In this document: piece by piece, positions 11,705-21,582 of the stretch | Position numbering within the stretch: the first letter of the stretch is position 1 | Layout: each line of letters begins with the position of its first letter | From: Siphonodentalium dalli | Lineage: Eukaryota > Mollusca > Scaphopoda > Gadilida > Siphonodentaliidae | Length of the DNA: 64,000 nucleotides | Direction of reading: 5' to 3' | Assembly (NCBI GenBank): GCA_032622095.1 | Contig: CP136063.1 | Coordinates: 147,803,379-147,867,378, forward strand | Translations under genes and position numbers: made by a program | The notes under the pieces: generated by a model | Told to the model about the DNA's origin: nothing | Seen by the model: only the letters and a program-made list of their open reading frames with translations | Database searches by the model: none

Positions 11705-12442
11705 TCTATTATATATTTTGAAAGATCTGTGTGTTTGTTTGTGTGTGTGTGTGTGTGTTTGAAATCGATGGACTCAAAAACGACTAAGCCAATTTCGATG
11801 AAATTTGGTATTTGGATGTGTTTTCGGCCGGAGACGAACATAGGCATATTTATTTGTCCGTGCGAGGTCAACTTTTCACGTGCGGAGGTCAAATCTGTTT
11901 TTACGCCGTTTTTGCGCTAATATATTTCAGTTCGGTGCTCACAAATCGATTCGATATAGCGCGAATAATAAATTGCCAGTCATATAATTTGCACGGTTAG
12001 AATCTGTGGCGTGTCCTCTTTCCAACGATATATAATATGTATGTATCCGTTTTAGTTATCTGCCTCAATTATTAGGTACAAGTGGTCCGATGCTTTTATC
12101 GGGATAAAATCAATGCGTAATTTCTATGACGTCGTCAGAGGTCATAAAGTTAGATTACGTTAACTCTCACCCTGCCGATGCATTTGACTGTGTCGCGTTA
12201 ACTCATCACCGGCCGAGGTATCCGCAAATGACATTGGGCTATATATCTCAGAAACGGGTGTAGCTATCGACTTGAAATTTGGTATGTGAATGTATCTTGC
12301 CCCGGATACGAATTTTATCGGGTCGCCGAGCACGTGCGACACCAGCTTCGCGCATGCGCAGACCAGATCTAGGAAACGGGTGGAGCTATCGACTTGAAAT
12401 TTGGTTTTTGAATAGCCCGGACGAAGTCGGGTCACCTTCTAG
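11705..12442 (+). mobile_element. Helitron copy 6
   Basis: 738 bp. It differs from copy 5 by isolated substitutions such as 'ctcagaaacgggtg' near 12248. Confidence 0.88.
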
Positions 12443-14059
12443 TCTATTATATATTTTGAAAGATCTGTGTGTTTGTGTGTGTGTGTGTTTGTGTGTTTGA
12501 AATCGATGGACTCCAAAACGACTAAGCCAATTTCGATGAAATTTGGTATTTGGATGTGTTTTCGGCCGGAGACGAACATAGGCATATTTATTTGTCCGTG
12601 CGAGGTCAACTTTTCACGTGCGGAGGTCAAATCTGTTTTTACGCCGTTTTTGCGCTAATATATTTCAGTTCGGTGCTCACAAATCGATTCGATATAGCGC
12701 GAATAATAAATTGCCAGTCATATAATTTGCACGGTTAGAATCTGTGTGGCTTCATCTTTCCAACGATATATAATATGTATGTATCCGTTTTAGTTATCTG
12801 CCTCAATTATTAGGTACAAGTGGTACGATGCTTTTATCAGGATAAAATCAATGCGTAATTTCTATGACGTCGTCAGAGGTCATAAAGTTAGATTACGTTA
12901 TAGTGTAGGTAGTTAGTGACAAAAAATGCTCGGATCGATACAAGTCGGATAAAAGCGCCATTTTTTAGTATCTTGTAGGACAGCATCTCTAGTCTAGGAA
13001 TTTTCTCAAGAACCAACTTTTCGACCGACGTAGAGCCGAAAATTCAAGATGGCGCCCAAGATGGCCGCCGGTTTGACGGTGGCACACCTAATAGATTTGC
13101 TTCTTGATTTGATATGGTAAATATAAGAATTCCTCAACACTATCTAATAATAGTGTTCATAGAATACCAACCGCGACTTTTAGTTGAAAAATGGCCACAA
13201 TTATTCAAGATGGATGCCAAAATGGCGGCCAAAACATGAGAAATTGTGTTTTTTCCTTATTTTAATTTTAAATACTTTACAATTTTCGAGATAATATTAG
13301 AGAAGATATCAACTATGTGTTCATTATTCGATGGGATAATTTCTGTGGAAGAGTTATGCACATTAAAGGTGAAGCAGTATTGTTCGTTCTGGTAGAAATG
13401 TGAGGTAGAATATGTGCTATATAAAATAAATGAAATTATTGTCAGACTGTGTTTCATTCTGTAAATGCTTAATAACCAACCGTGAATGACCCTGATGTCA
13501 TCAATTCCATTTGCGACACTACTATATGGTTGGATCAATTGAATAAACATTTGTATGTCGAGATGTTTACAAATAAAAAATCAATTTAGTAGTGGATTTA
13601 CCACGAAATTAGGAAACACTAAATGACAGACCCCCTACTCATCAAACTCAATTTAGTTCCCAAAAACAAGAACATATGGAAGGTATTATGCAACATATCT
13701 TCATCATCAGGCCTCGTATTCAAATTACCAATACTTAAATTCAGTGTTTTTATGTCTAATTATACACAACATGATTGAAGCGTATACCCGAAAGTATAGT
13801 TGAGATCGGAGTAAGAAATAATATTATTTCCTTGTATCATTTAGTGTCCTCAATTATTTCAGCAACATAACATGAAACACAATCATGCGAATAGCGCAGA
13901 TTCAATAATATATACATTAGTGCAATGTATTGCATATATATGCATATGTATAATTTTGAGTGTTATATTGTTGCTGGGATATAATCCAGGAGGCCATGTG
14001 GTGGGAAGATGGGATCAGTAAATTTGAAAATACACTTTGTTTTAATAAACTGAATCGAA

Positions 14060-16081
14060 CAATTCACTACTCACAATCACATACATGGAAGTTTGCTTTT
14101 TGAACATTTGCACCTGGAACAAACCGATTTGCAAACAAATTTAATCAATTCGGTGCACACTCTAGCCACCTCTGTGGTTGTCAACCATACAAGAACAAAA
14201 GAATCGTCAATAAATTTCCACCCGAAGTAGTCACACTGGGGGAAAACTGTTTCACCAGAATCGATTATATCACCCTTCCGGTTCCGTCTCTATCAAATAA
14301 GTTCCGACTCTTTCGCGGTTTGTTAAAAAATATTCAAAGTTTTGATAGGCTGTTTATACACTGAATGTCAATACAGAAAGTATTCTCCAATAACAATCGA
14401 CAGATTAGGTCTTTGTACGTGCTTAGTGATGATAGCAATGCAATAGCTGATTGTGGTGCACATTTAGAGACGTGCATTTGTGTGTATTTCCCACGAGAAT
14501 TAAGCAACAGTTTAATGCTCAGATTTTCAGCCTCATCACATTTAAATTGGGCTGGAACTTGTTAGGTTTTATGATCGAACATTATAGGTTAATATAATGT
14601 CCTGGTGTTCGATCACACAATGAGACATGTTCCAGCCCAACTAAAAGTATCAAGGCCGATAAACTTATCATCAAATTGCTGCTTAATTTACATAGGAAAT
14701 GCACAAAAACGCATTATGCCTCAAAGTGTGCACAAAAATAGCTGATTTCGCATTATTATCATCAATAAGCACGAGCAAAGACCTAATCTACGGATATTTG
14801 TTTAGAAAATAGATCTGTTTTGACATTTAGTGTATAAATGGCGGTCAACACTTTGAAAACAGTTGTGTTAAATCGCGAAAGAGTCGGGCCTTAGTTCGAT
14901 AGATACAAAACCGAAAAGGCGATAGAATCGATTCTTGTGAAACAGTTTCCCTCCAGTGAGTCTGGTGCTGGATCTATTATGCATCTATTATGGGGCTTAC
15001 AGTCCATATACCAGCCTGATGTATACTAGTAGCACAATTTCTTTGGTGGTAACTGTTCGTGTGCACGGCCTTTGCTGAACATTTCATGTCTATCTTCATT
15101 AACTGAGGTCAGGTTCGCAGATTTGTCATAAACAATCACGACGAGATGCTAAATACACTCAAATAATGGTGATGAAACATCAAGTACCACAAAAGGATTC
15201 CTCGTAATTGACATCAAGCATTCTGTTGCTCTGGGTAAGCTTTTCAAGCATCCCAAAATGTGCGCTTACCATTACCAAAGAAAAGGGGAGTTGAGTCGCA
15301 TCCTGATATCACATGGAAATGATGGAATATTGGAAGCACAGTTGAATTTTCTGAGCCCAATTGAATTGTACATATCAACTATGTTGCGGATAACATGGGA
15401 TTTAGACTTGTCGAAAGACACCGTTTCAAATCTTTGCATTGGAGTAGCTTAGCATGCAGATGTCACACTAGAATCACGATAATATCCTTGTAAATATCCT
15501 TGTACAATAATCGATGAATAATGAGTTTGTAGCATATGAGATATATGTCCGACTAATCTACTGTCAGCTTCTTCATATGTGCATCCAAAGAGAATAGGTT
15601 CCACATTAGGACCGCGTTGTCATCCTCCGTTGTGAAGATGGTTTTTCCTGTTAGGGTTTCCAATTTAAAGAGACATTCATTGACCAATGCAAACAATACT
15701 TGCTTGTTGGTGGTGTTTCTTAGAAAATCATTCCAATTCGGTGGAATTTTTGTGGTAAGCCCCCACCTTACATCGAATGCCACAACCACGTTTCTCTCAC
15801 GTTCCTGTTTTGATACTAACCTATATTTACCTGTCCAAAACCAAGTCAAGTATTCTACTATCTGGGAGCTGCATCATAACATATGGAATAAACGTTGTGC
15901 TGATATACATTGAGAAGGTATGCCCGACTTCAGGTCTCAGTAAGTGTATCAGAGCACCCCCGTCGAACACCTTACACTCGACCTTTGGATTTGGCTCTGC
16001 AGTGTCTATGTAGTTTGAATCGGATGGGACCTTCATGCAGCTTAGGAAGTCACATTGATTACCGCCCCTGCTTTCGCCCAC
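14060..16081 (-). pseudogene. Transposon cargo gene, copy A (broken)
   Basis: Minus-strand frames from the centre outwards give, in order: VECKVFDGGALIHLLRPE (about 15985), FIPYV (about 15890), a frameshift near 15840, KIPPNWNDFLR and NKQVLF (15750-15690), then GCDSTPLFFGNGKRTFWDAW (about 15310-15255), and finally CTELIKFVCKS-CSRCKCS (about 14150-14080). I recognise this order, a 'DG.AL...FIPY...NW..FLR..NK.ELF' block, a later 'GCDST..FFGKGK..W' block and a C-terminal cysteine-rich CXC-like tail, as that of uncharacterised proteins repeated in many animal genomes; I cannot name the family with certainty. Stops, frameshifts and the nested insertion at 14234-14958 show it is dead. Confidence 0.62.
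14234..14958. mobile_element. 725-bp foldback element nested in the palindrome arm
   Basis: The termini are CACTGGGGGAAAACTGTTTC and, inverted, CACTGGAGGGAAACTGTTTC. The inverted arms of about 330 bp meet near 14590 ('cattataggttaatataatg'). Shared arm motifs include 'gattaggtctttg', 'cgtgcttattgatgat' and 'gggctggaac'. The corresponding place in the other arm of the host transposon (about 16655-16670, complement) lacks it, which proves insertion. A target duplication could not be settled: the flanks read 'gtca' and 'agtc'. The CACTG ends recall CACTA-type elements, but this is only a resemblance. No gene inside; the frame at 14365-14565 is part of the arm. Confidence 0.78.
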
Positions 16082-16299
16082 TTTCGATATAGATGGGGAA
16101 CCGCTGGTTTTCGTGTGAGAAGAACATATATTTCATATGCTACAAACCGATAATTTTCGATTATTGTGCACACTGTTGACACATATATTATCGTGATCAT
16201 GTTGGGACATCTGTATGCGATGCTTTTTCAATGCAAACATTTGAAACTGTTTGTCTTTCGAGAAGTCTATACCCCATGTTACATACAACATAGTTGATA

Positions 16300-16842
16300 C
16301 GTGCAATTCAATGGGCTAACAAAAATTCAACTGTACTTCCAATATTCCATCCGATATCAGGATGCGACTCAACTCCCTTTTTCCTTGGTAAGGGTAAGCG
16401 CAATTTTGGGATGCTTGGAAAGCTTAGCTCACAGAATGCTTGACGCCCATACGAGGAATCCGTGTGTGGTTCTTGATGTTTCATCACCACTGTTTGAGTG
16501 TATTTAGCATTTCGTTGTGATTGTTTATGACAAATCTGTGAAATTGACCTTAGTTAATGAAGCAAGACATGAAATGTTCAGCACAGTTCAACATATATAT
16601 ATATCAGGCTGGTATCTGGACTCTACTAGTAAGCCCCATAGCACATGTAAAGTTTCCAGTACCTGACGTCTTTGGATGGAAATTGATTGGCGGTTCTTTT
16701 GTTACTGTTTGGATGACAACCCAGAAGCAGCTAAAGAGTGCACAGAGTTGATTAAATGTGTTTGCAAATCGGTTTGTTCCAGGTGCAAATGTTCAAGAAG
16801 CAAACTTCCATGTACGAAGTTGTGCAGATGTGGTTGTGAGAA
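16300..16842 (+). pseudogene. Transposon cargo gene, copy B, C-terminal half (broken)
   Basis: In the right arm, plus strand, the frame at about 16360-16430 reads GCDSTPFFLGKGKRNFG, and that at about 16712-16842 reads DNPEAAKECTELIKCVCKS followed by the cysteine-rich tail CSRCKCSRSKLPCTKLCRCG and a stop (TGA, about 16840). These are the mirror-image counterparts of copy A in the left arm. The N-terminal half exists only once, in the unique centre, on the minus strand. The cysteine spacing resembles the Tesmin/TSO1-like CXC type. Stops between the two blocks show it is not translatable as a whole. Confidence 0.6.
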
Positions 16843-18237
16843 GTGAATTGTTAAATAGAGTTTATTAAAACAAAGTGTATTTTCAAATTTCAAAGTATTG
16901 GTAATTTGAATACGAGGCCCGATGATGAAGATGTGTTGCAGAATACCATAAATATGTTCCTATTTTGAGAACCGAATTGAGTTTGACGATTATGGGTTTT
17001 GTCATTTGGTGTTTCCTAATTTCGTGGTAAATCCACTACTAAATTGATTTTTTATTTGTTAAAATCTCGATATTCAAATTTGTATTCAATTGATCCAACC
17101 ATATAGTAGTGTCACAAATAGAATTGAAGACATCAGAACCATTCATGGTTCGTTTCTAAGCATTTACAGAATGAAACCCTGTCTTAGAATAATTTTGCTC
17201 ATTTTACATAGCATATATTCTACCTCACATTTGTACCAGAACAAACTATACTACTTCGCCTTTAGTGTGCATGACTCTTTCACAGAGGTTATTCCATCGA
17301 ATAATCAACACATTGTTGATATCTTCTCTTATATTATCTCGAAAATTGTAAAGTATTTAAACAAAAATAAGGACAAAACCAAACATTTCCATGTTTTGGC
17401 CGCCATTTTGGCATCCATCTTGAATAATTGTGGCCATTTTTCAACTAAAAGTGTGGGCTGTTATTCGGTAACCACCATTCTTAGATAATAGGGTGGAATT
17501 CGTTATGTTTAACATATCTAATTGAGAAGCAAAACTATTAGGTGTACCATCGTAAAACCGGCGGCCATCTTGGACGCCATCTTGAATTTTCGGCTCTACG
17601 TCGGTCAAAAAGTTGGTTCTTGAGAAAATTCCTAGGCTAGAGATGCTGTCCTACAAGATATGAAAAAATGGCGCTTTTATCCGACATGTATTGATCAAAA
17701 CGCTAACTACCTACACTATTAACTCTCACCCTGCCGATGCATTTGACTGTGTCGCGTTAACTCATCACCGGCCGAGGTATCCGCAAATGACATTGGGCTA
17801 TATATCTCGCAAACTGGTGTAGCTATCGACTTGAAATTTGGTATGTGAATGTATCTTGCCCCGGATACGAATTTTATCGGGTCGCCGAGCACGTGCGACG
17901 CCAGCTTCGCGCATGCGCAGACCAGATCTAGGAAACGGGTGGAGCAATCGACTTGAAATTTGGTTTTTGAATAGCCCGGACGAAGTCGCGAGCACGTGCG
18001 ACACCAGCTTCGCGCATGCGCAGACGAGATCTCGGAAACGGGTTGAGATATTGACTTGAAATTTGGTATGTGAATGTATCTTGCCCCGGATACGAATTTT
18101 ATCGGGTCGCCGAGCACGTGCGACACCAGCTTCGCGCATGCGCAGACCAGATCTAGGAAACGGGTGGAGCAATCGACTTGAAATTTACTTGAAATTTGGT
18201 TTTTTAATAGCCCGGACGAAGTCGGGTCACCTTCTAG

Positions 18238-18806
18238 TATATTATATACCCATGATTTTAATTATAGAATATAAAATATATCGGTTTCGCGAATGACCAA
18301 CTCAGAATTCCGTTAAAATAACAATAACAACCAGCACCTAATAAATTACGAACCAGCGGCCGACTCGGCCGTCTCGAACCACAACTATCAGTGGGCTGCA
18401 GAACGAAAAATTTCTATAAAAATTGAAATATAAGACTTACAAATTATCGTTTAAATTTCTTTTATTGGTAATTGACATAGCTTGTCACAAACCAAAAATC
18501 AACATTATTGACCTAATAATGTAAAGGATAATAAGCGAAATTGAAATTCCCAACTACACCCTTTACCGGACTCGGCCTCCTGGTCGCGTAGTTCGACTTT
18601 GAAATAAACCGGAAAAACCAATTTTCTATTTATAAAACCCCCATCGGCCCACGTCTTTCTAATATTTGGCCAACAGTATACACGCGGGCGTGCTAATGAC
18701 AATGTTTCATTCCGTTATGTCGAGACACCGACAAATTCGTCACCCGTGACTGAAACATGACACCATAGCGGAACGTTCTGTGTCGTTTCCTCCCAGCCAT
18801 TACCTA
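18238..18806. other. Right flank of the Helitron array
   Basis: Apart from the dispersed-repeat similarity at about 18255-18325 to 7490-7560, I see no gene or structured element. Confidence 0.4.
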
Positions 18807-19083
18807 CAGTAATGCTCTAAATAATCGACTCCTTAACGACAGCAGCATTATGAGTAATTTTTCAGGATTTAGTCGAAAATATGGCTTGTTGCCATTCATC
18901 GGAAAGCTCTCAGTTGACTTATGAAATATTGATTTATTTTTTTGGTGTACAATAATGTACAGCGCTGGCATTAATCGGAAAGCTTCTCCGATGAATGGCA
19001 ACAAGCCATATTTCCGACTAAATCCTGAAAAATTACCCATAATTCTGCTGTGGTTAAGGAGTCGATTATTTAGAGCATTACTG
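18807..19083. mobile_element. Tc1/mariner-type MITE
   Basis: A 277-bp element with inverted ends CAGTAATGCTCTAAATAATC... on both sides, flanked by TA at 18805-18806 and 19084-19085. The inverted arms are about 120 bp (including 'ttcaggatttagtcg' and 'gcttgttgccattcatcgg') around a short loop with 'gattttatttttttggtgtac'-like sequence. TA target and CAG-type ends are the hallmark of Tc1/mariner; there is no transposase. A fragment of the same family lies at 43490-43552. Confidence 0.85.
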
Positions 19084-20829
19084 TATATACGAAATTACGA
19101 TACTATCGAATAGGCAACAAAACAAATAGTAATTTGACAGGTATTCGGACTAACGTTTACTCATAATGGTAAACCGATACACATACGATTCGGCTGGCAC
19201 GCTAAGAGTCACATTTCCGTACGCTATAGATCACCTTTTGGCGAAATTAATGCTCAGATATGTTATACAAGTCATTCCGAAGCCGCTCATACCTTCTATA
19301 TTTCACCCGTTGCGTTTGTGCTTGATTTTTTCAACTTTATACATAAAACGAATTACAAAAACAAGACGAGTCTGCGACTAGCAGTACATTTTGAACGGCT
19401 TGCTGATTGATTGGTAATAATCGACAGTAAAGTTTTTCACAAATGTTGGCTTGAAAATTTCAATATCAATAGGTATTCGATAGAGTATTGAAGAAGCACT
19501 TGAACTATTAATTGTCTCTGTACCTATAGAACTTGATTTAAAACCCAAAGTGAAAATGCGAATGGTTATATTATTCTTCTTCTGTGCTGATATAACAGTG
19601 CTGTTTAGTTACTGTGATAGCCATTTATTTCCATGCACTCTATGAAGAATGGAAGGGCATTACTGTGTGGTGCCCCCTTGGTGGAGAGCTGGACCAGACG
19701 ATATATAACCGTCATACTATCTCGTATATGCTTTTGGGTAATGCATGTGTTCTCTTTATAAAGTTTTTCTTTGCGGAGTCCGGTGATCTAGGGTACCCGT
19801 CTGAAGAATCCACCGACTGACCGACCGGCATCCTGGAGTAATTTGAGAATTTCGGGTAAACACAAATGCAAGATACCGTTCAAAATTGCCGTTCTAAATT
19901 GCCACAAGAAGAAGGTTTCTATAGTAAAAGAACCAGAAAATATAGCACTATAGCACTAGGATTTCATTGTGTTTTTTTTCAGCCGTATATGTGATGATGG
20001 TTTCAAATATATATGGCCGCCAAGATAGCGTTATATTTTTGATAGCGTGCATGCGAAGCGCGATTAACAACAAATTTAAAATACAAAATTAATTAAGCCC
20101 ATGGAACAACATTGAATGAAATAGATATTGTATTGTGGTACAGAAAGATATAGTACATATGTATAATGTTTACTTTGTCCGTAATCTGCATTTTAGTGGC
20201 TAGAACATGCATTTGTTTTCAATTATTTGTTTACATTGAGATGGAAGTGCACATTTTGTGCAGCTTCAAGTTTATTCGTGCTCTTTGCCTCATTGTTTTA
20301 ACAATTGAAATTTCACGTCCTATGCATGATTAACGCAACCAACTGATAAGTTTCATACTATGATATAGAAACCGACTCTTAACAGGTAATCAGCAGCAAA
20401 CCGACTCGCCACTTCAAATTTTCTGTTTACAAAACGTCGAACCGGACATCGAAAGCGGAACCGGATTGTATCGATTGCAGCCTGTTGACTTTGTTTTCTT
20501 CAAAGATAGAAACTCATTGTTCCCATGGTCCGTGACTGTTTCAACATACGTCATGTTAGCACCTGGTGAATATCTGCGGATAATAAGATGTTATCATTTA
20601 AGTCAGCAGCCACGCAGAACCCATATAGGGCAACTGCATAGCATCGAGATTCGTGTGCACCATATTGTCATGAGCCAACACGATTGATACAGTGAGCAAA
20701 CGCGCTCGGGTAGAGTGAATGAATAGGTTCACAACGATGGGCGAGTTTCTCATATCGAGCCAACTTTGATAGCCTGGAATATTCAGACTCAATATGCAGA
20801 CATAAATGTGTTTTACGTCATGATACCAA
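19084..20829. other. Intergenic stretch, nothing recognised
   Basis: Short frames at 19166-19381, 19614-19820 and 20466-20687 have no motif or convincing splice borders. I see no terminal repeats. Confidence 0.35.
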
Positions 20830-21090
20830 ACTCCTTCCAAATTGAGGGGTTGTCATATTTTCTTTCATCCCATTCACGTATTTTAATATTTAGGTTCCGT
20901 TCGCGTTTTTCTACAAAGAAGACGCCGACCAGGGTTCCGATTTGATGGCCATATGAATGTCGGACTGAGCCATTCGTTTGACAAATAAACATGTCTGGCC
21001 AATATATTGGATTCCACATACCGGTACTGATGGTTTTGTTGGGAATAAGGTAATAACTAATATGTTCGCGATATCAAGCCGCCATTTTGG
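20830..21090 (-). pseudogene. GIY-YIG nuclease remnant, probably Penelope-like
   Basis: On the minus strand, about 21015-20935, the translation reads PSVPVCGIQYIGQTCLFVKR then SDIHMAIKSEP before a stop. A second frame over the same stretch continues with VEKRERNLNIKIREW. 'C.IQYIGQT...R...SDI' matches the GIY-YIG endonuclease core that Penelope-like retroelements carry after the RT. The shift of frame within the domain and the lack of RT blocks show a decayed fragment. A LINE-derived or chance match is possible because the fragment is short. Confidence 0.45.
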
Positions 21091-21196
21091 TGGCCATCTT
21101 TGAAATAACCACCATAAACTCGACTGAAATAACACAAAAGATATCATAAGAACATAATCATTGTGCTAGTGCTACGCTTTTCTGCTTCTGTTTCAG

Positions 21197-21373
21197 TAGA
21201 AACCATATCATTATGCGGCAAGGACGGCCAGTTTGACCGTCATCTTGGTTTTATTCGAATTTATCGAATTCTTAAAGGCTGCCTGATTGTCAGCCTGTGG
21301 ATTCTTCAGAATGGTGGCCTAGACCACCGGAATGTCTTGGTCAGAGTGGTTGAACTGTTAGATTACCCCACGA
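21197..21373 (+). CDS. Possible isolated coding exon, unknown protein
   Basis: An open stretch of 177 bp bounded by a pyrimidine-rich acceptor (CTTCTGTTTCAG|TA, 21196/21197) and a donor-like ACGA|GTAAGA (21373/21374). Translation gives a hydrophobic, leucine-rich segment (LGFIRIYRILKGCLIVSLWI, then NVLVRVVELLDYP) that could form helices. No family recognised. If real, it starts with two bases of a split codon and ends with one base of the next. The frame remains open past the donor to 21582, so a chance open frame is also possible. Confidence 0.25.
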
Positions 21374-21582
21374 GTAAGAGCTGCCGGTATAGAACATGTG
21401 CAAACTATTGGTTTATGTTGACAAATCGGACGAGGCGCTTTAAATTAAATAAGGATTACATCACACTTGATAGCCGCGTCAAGGAATTCAAACTTTTGCA
21501 ATTCAATGCGAATGGGATCTTCACATTCACGGTAGGGGTAATTGAATACACCTTATCTCCACCAATTATCATCGTCTTTTGA

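Larger units (their letters stand above)
12901..17718. mobile_element. Palindromic DNA transposon inside Helitron copy 7
   Basis: It starts TAGTGTAGGTAGTTAG and ends CTAACTACCTACACTA, and is flanked by a TTA duplication (12898-12900 and 17719-17721) whose single-copy version is visible in the uninterrupted Helitrons. The inverted arms extend well beyond the termini: 12901-13735 pairs with about 16890-17718, and 14040-15540 pairs with about 16130-16860 once a ~290-bp arm-specific block (13740-14030) and a nested element (14234-14958) are removed. The terminal 200 bases have repeated AAGATGGCGSCC motifs. Arms are roughly 1.6 kb around a unique centre at about 15550-16120. A 3-bp TTA/TWA duplication is typical of PIF/Harbinger, but the termini do not otherwise identify the superfamily. 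No DDE transposase was seen. Confidence 0.87.
7880..18237 (+). mobile_element. Tandem array of seven non-autonomous Helitrons
   Basis: Each copy begins TCTATTATATATTTTGAAAG and ends with a hairpin (CCCGGACGAAGTCGGG) followed 9 bases later by CTAG. The next copy starts at the very next base, giving exact CTAG|TC junctions at 8639/8640, 9377/9378, 10228/10229, 10966/10967, 11704/11705 and 12442/12443. The outer flanks are A (7879) and T (18238), the expected A-T target. No target duplication is needed, as known for Helitrons. No Rep/helicase frame is present, so the copies depend on an autonomous relative. The (TG)n tract near each 5' end varies in length. Copies 2, 4, 5 and 6 are all 738 bp and nearly identical. 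Confidence 0.9.
12443..18237 (+). mobile_element. Helitron copy 7, split by a DNA transposon
   Basis: The 5' part (12443-12900) stops at 'gattacgtta'. The 3' part resumes at 17719 with 'ttaactctcaccctgccg', exactly where the intact copies read 'gattacgttaactctc'. The 3' part is longer than in other copies because the ~113-bp internal module is present in additional copies; there is also a small duplication of 'acttgaaattt' at about 18176-18197. It ends with CTAG at 18234-18237. It belongs to the subfamily of copy 3. Confidence 0.87.

Noticed and set aside
7893-12738. Many recurring 60-145-residue frames (for example MCLFVCVCVCLKS...)
   Set aside because: All fall inside the Helitron copies, include the (TG)n tract, and overlap frames on the other strand.
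17090-17488. 132-residue frame on the plus strand, mirrored at 13257-13550
   Set aside because: It lies in the inverted arms of the palindromic transposon outside the cargo blocks and has no domain; the mirrored copy is shifted and shorter.
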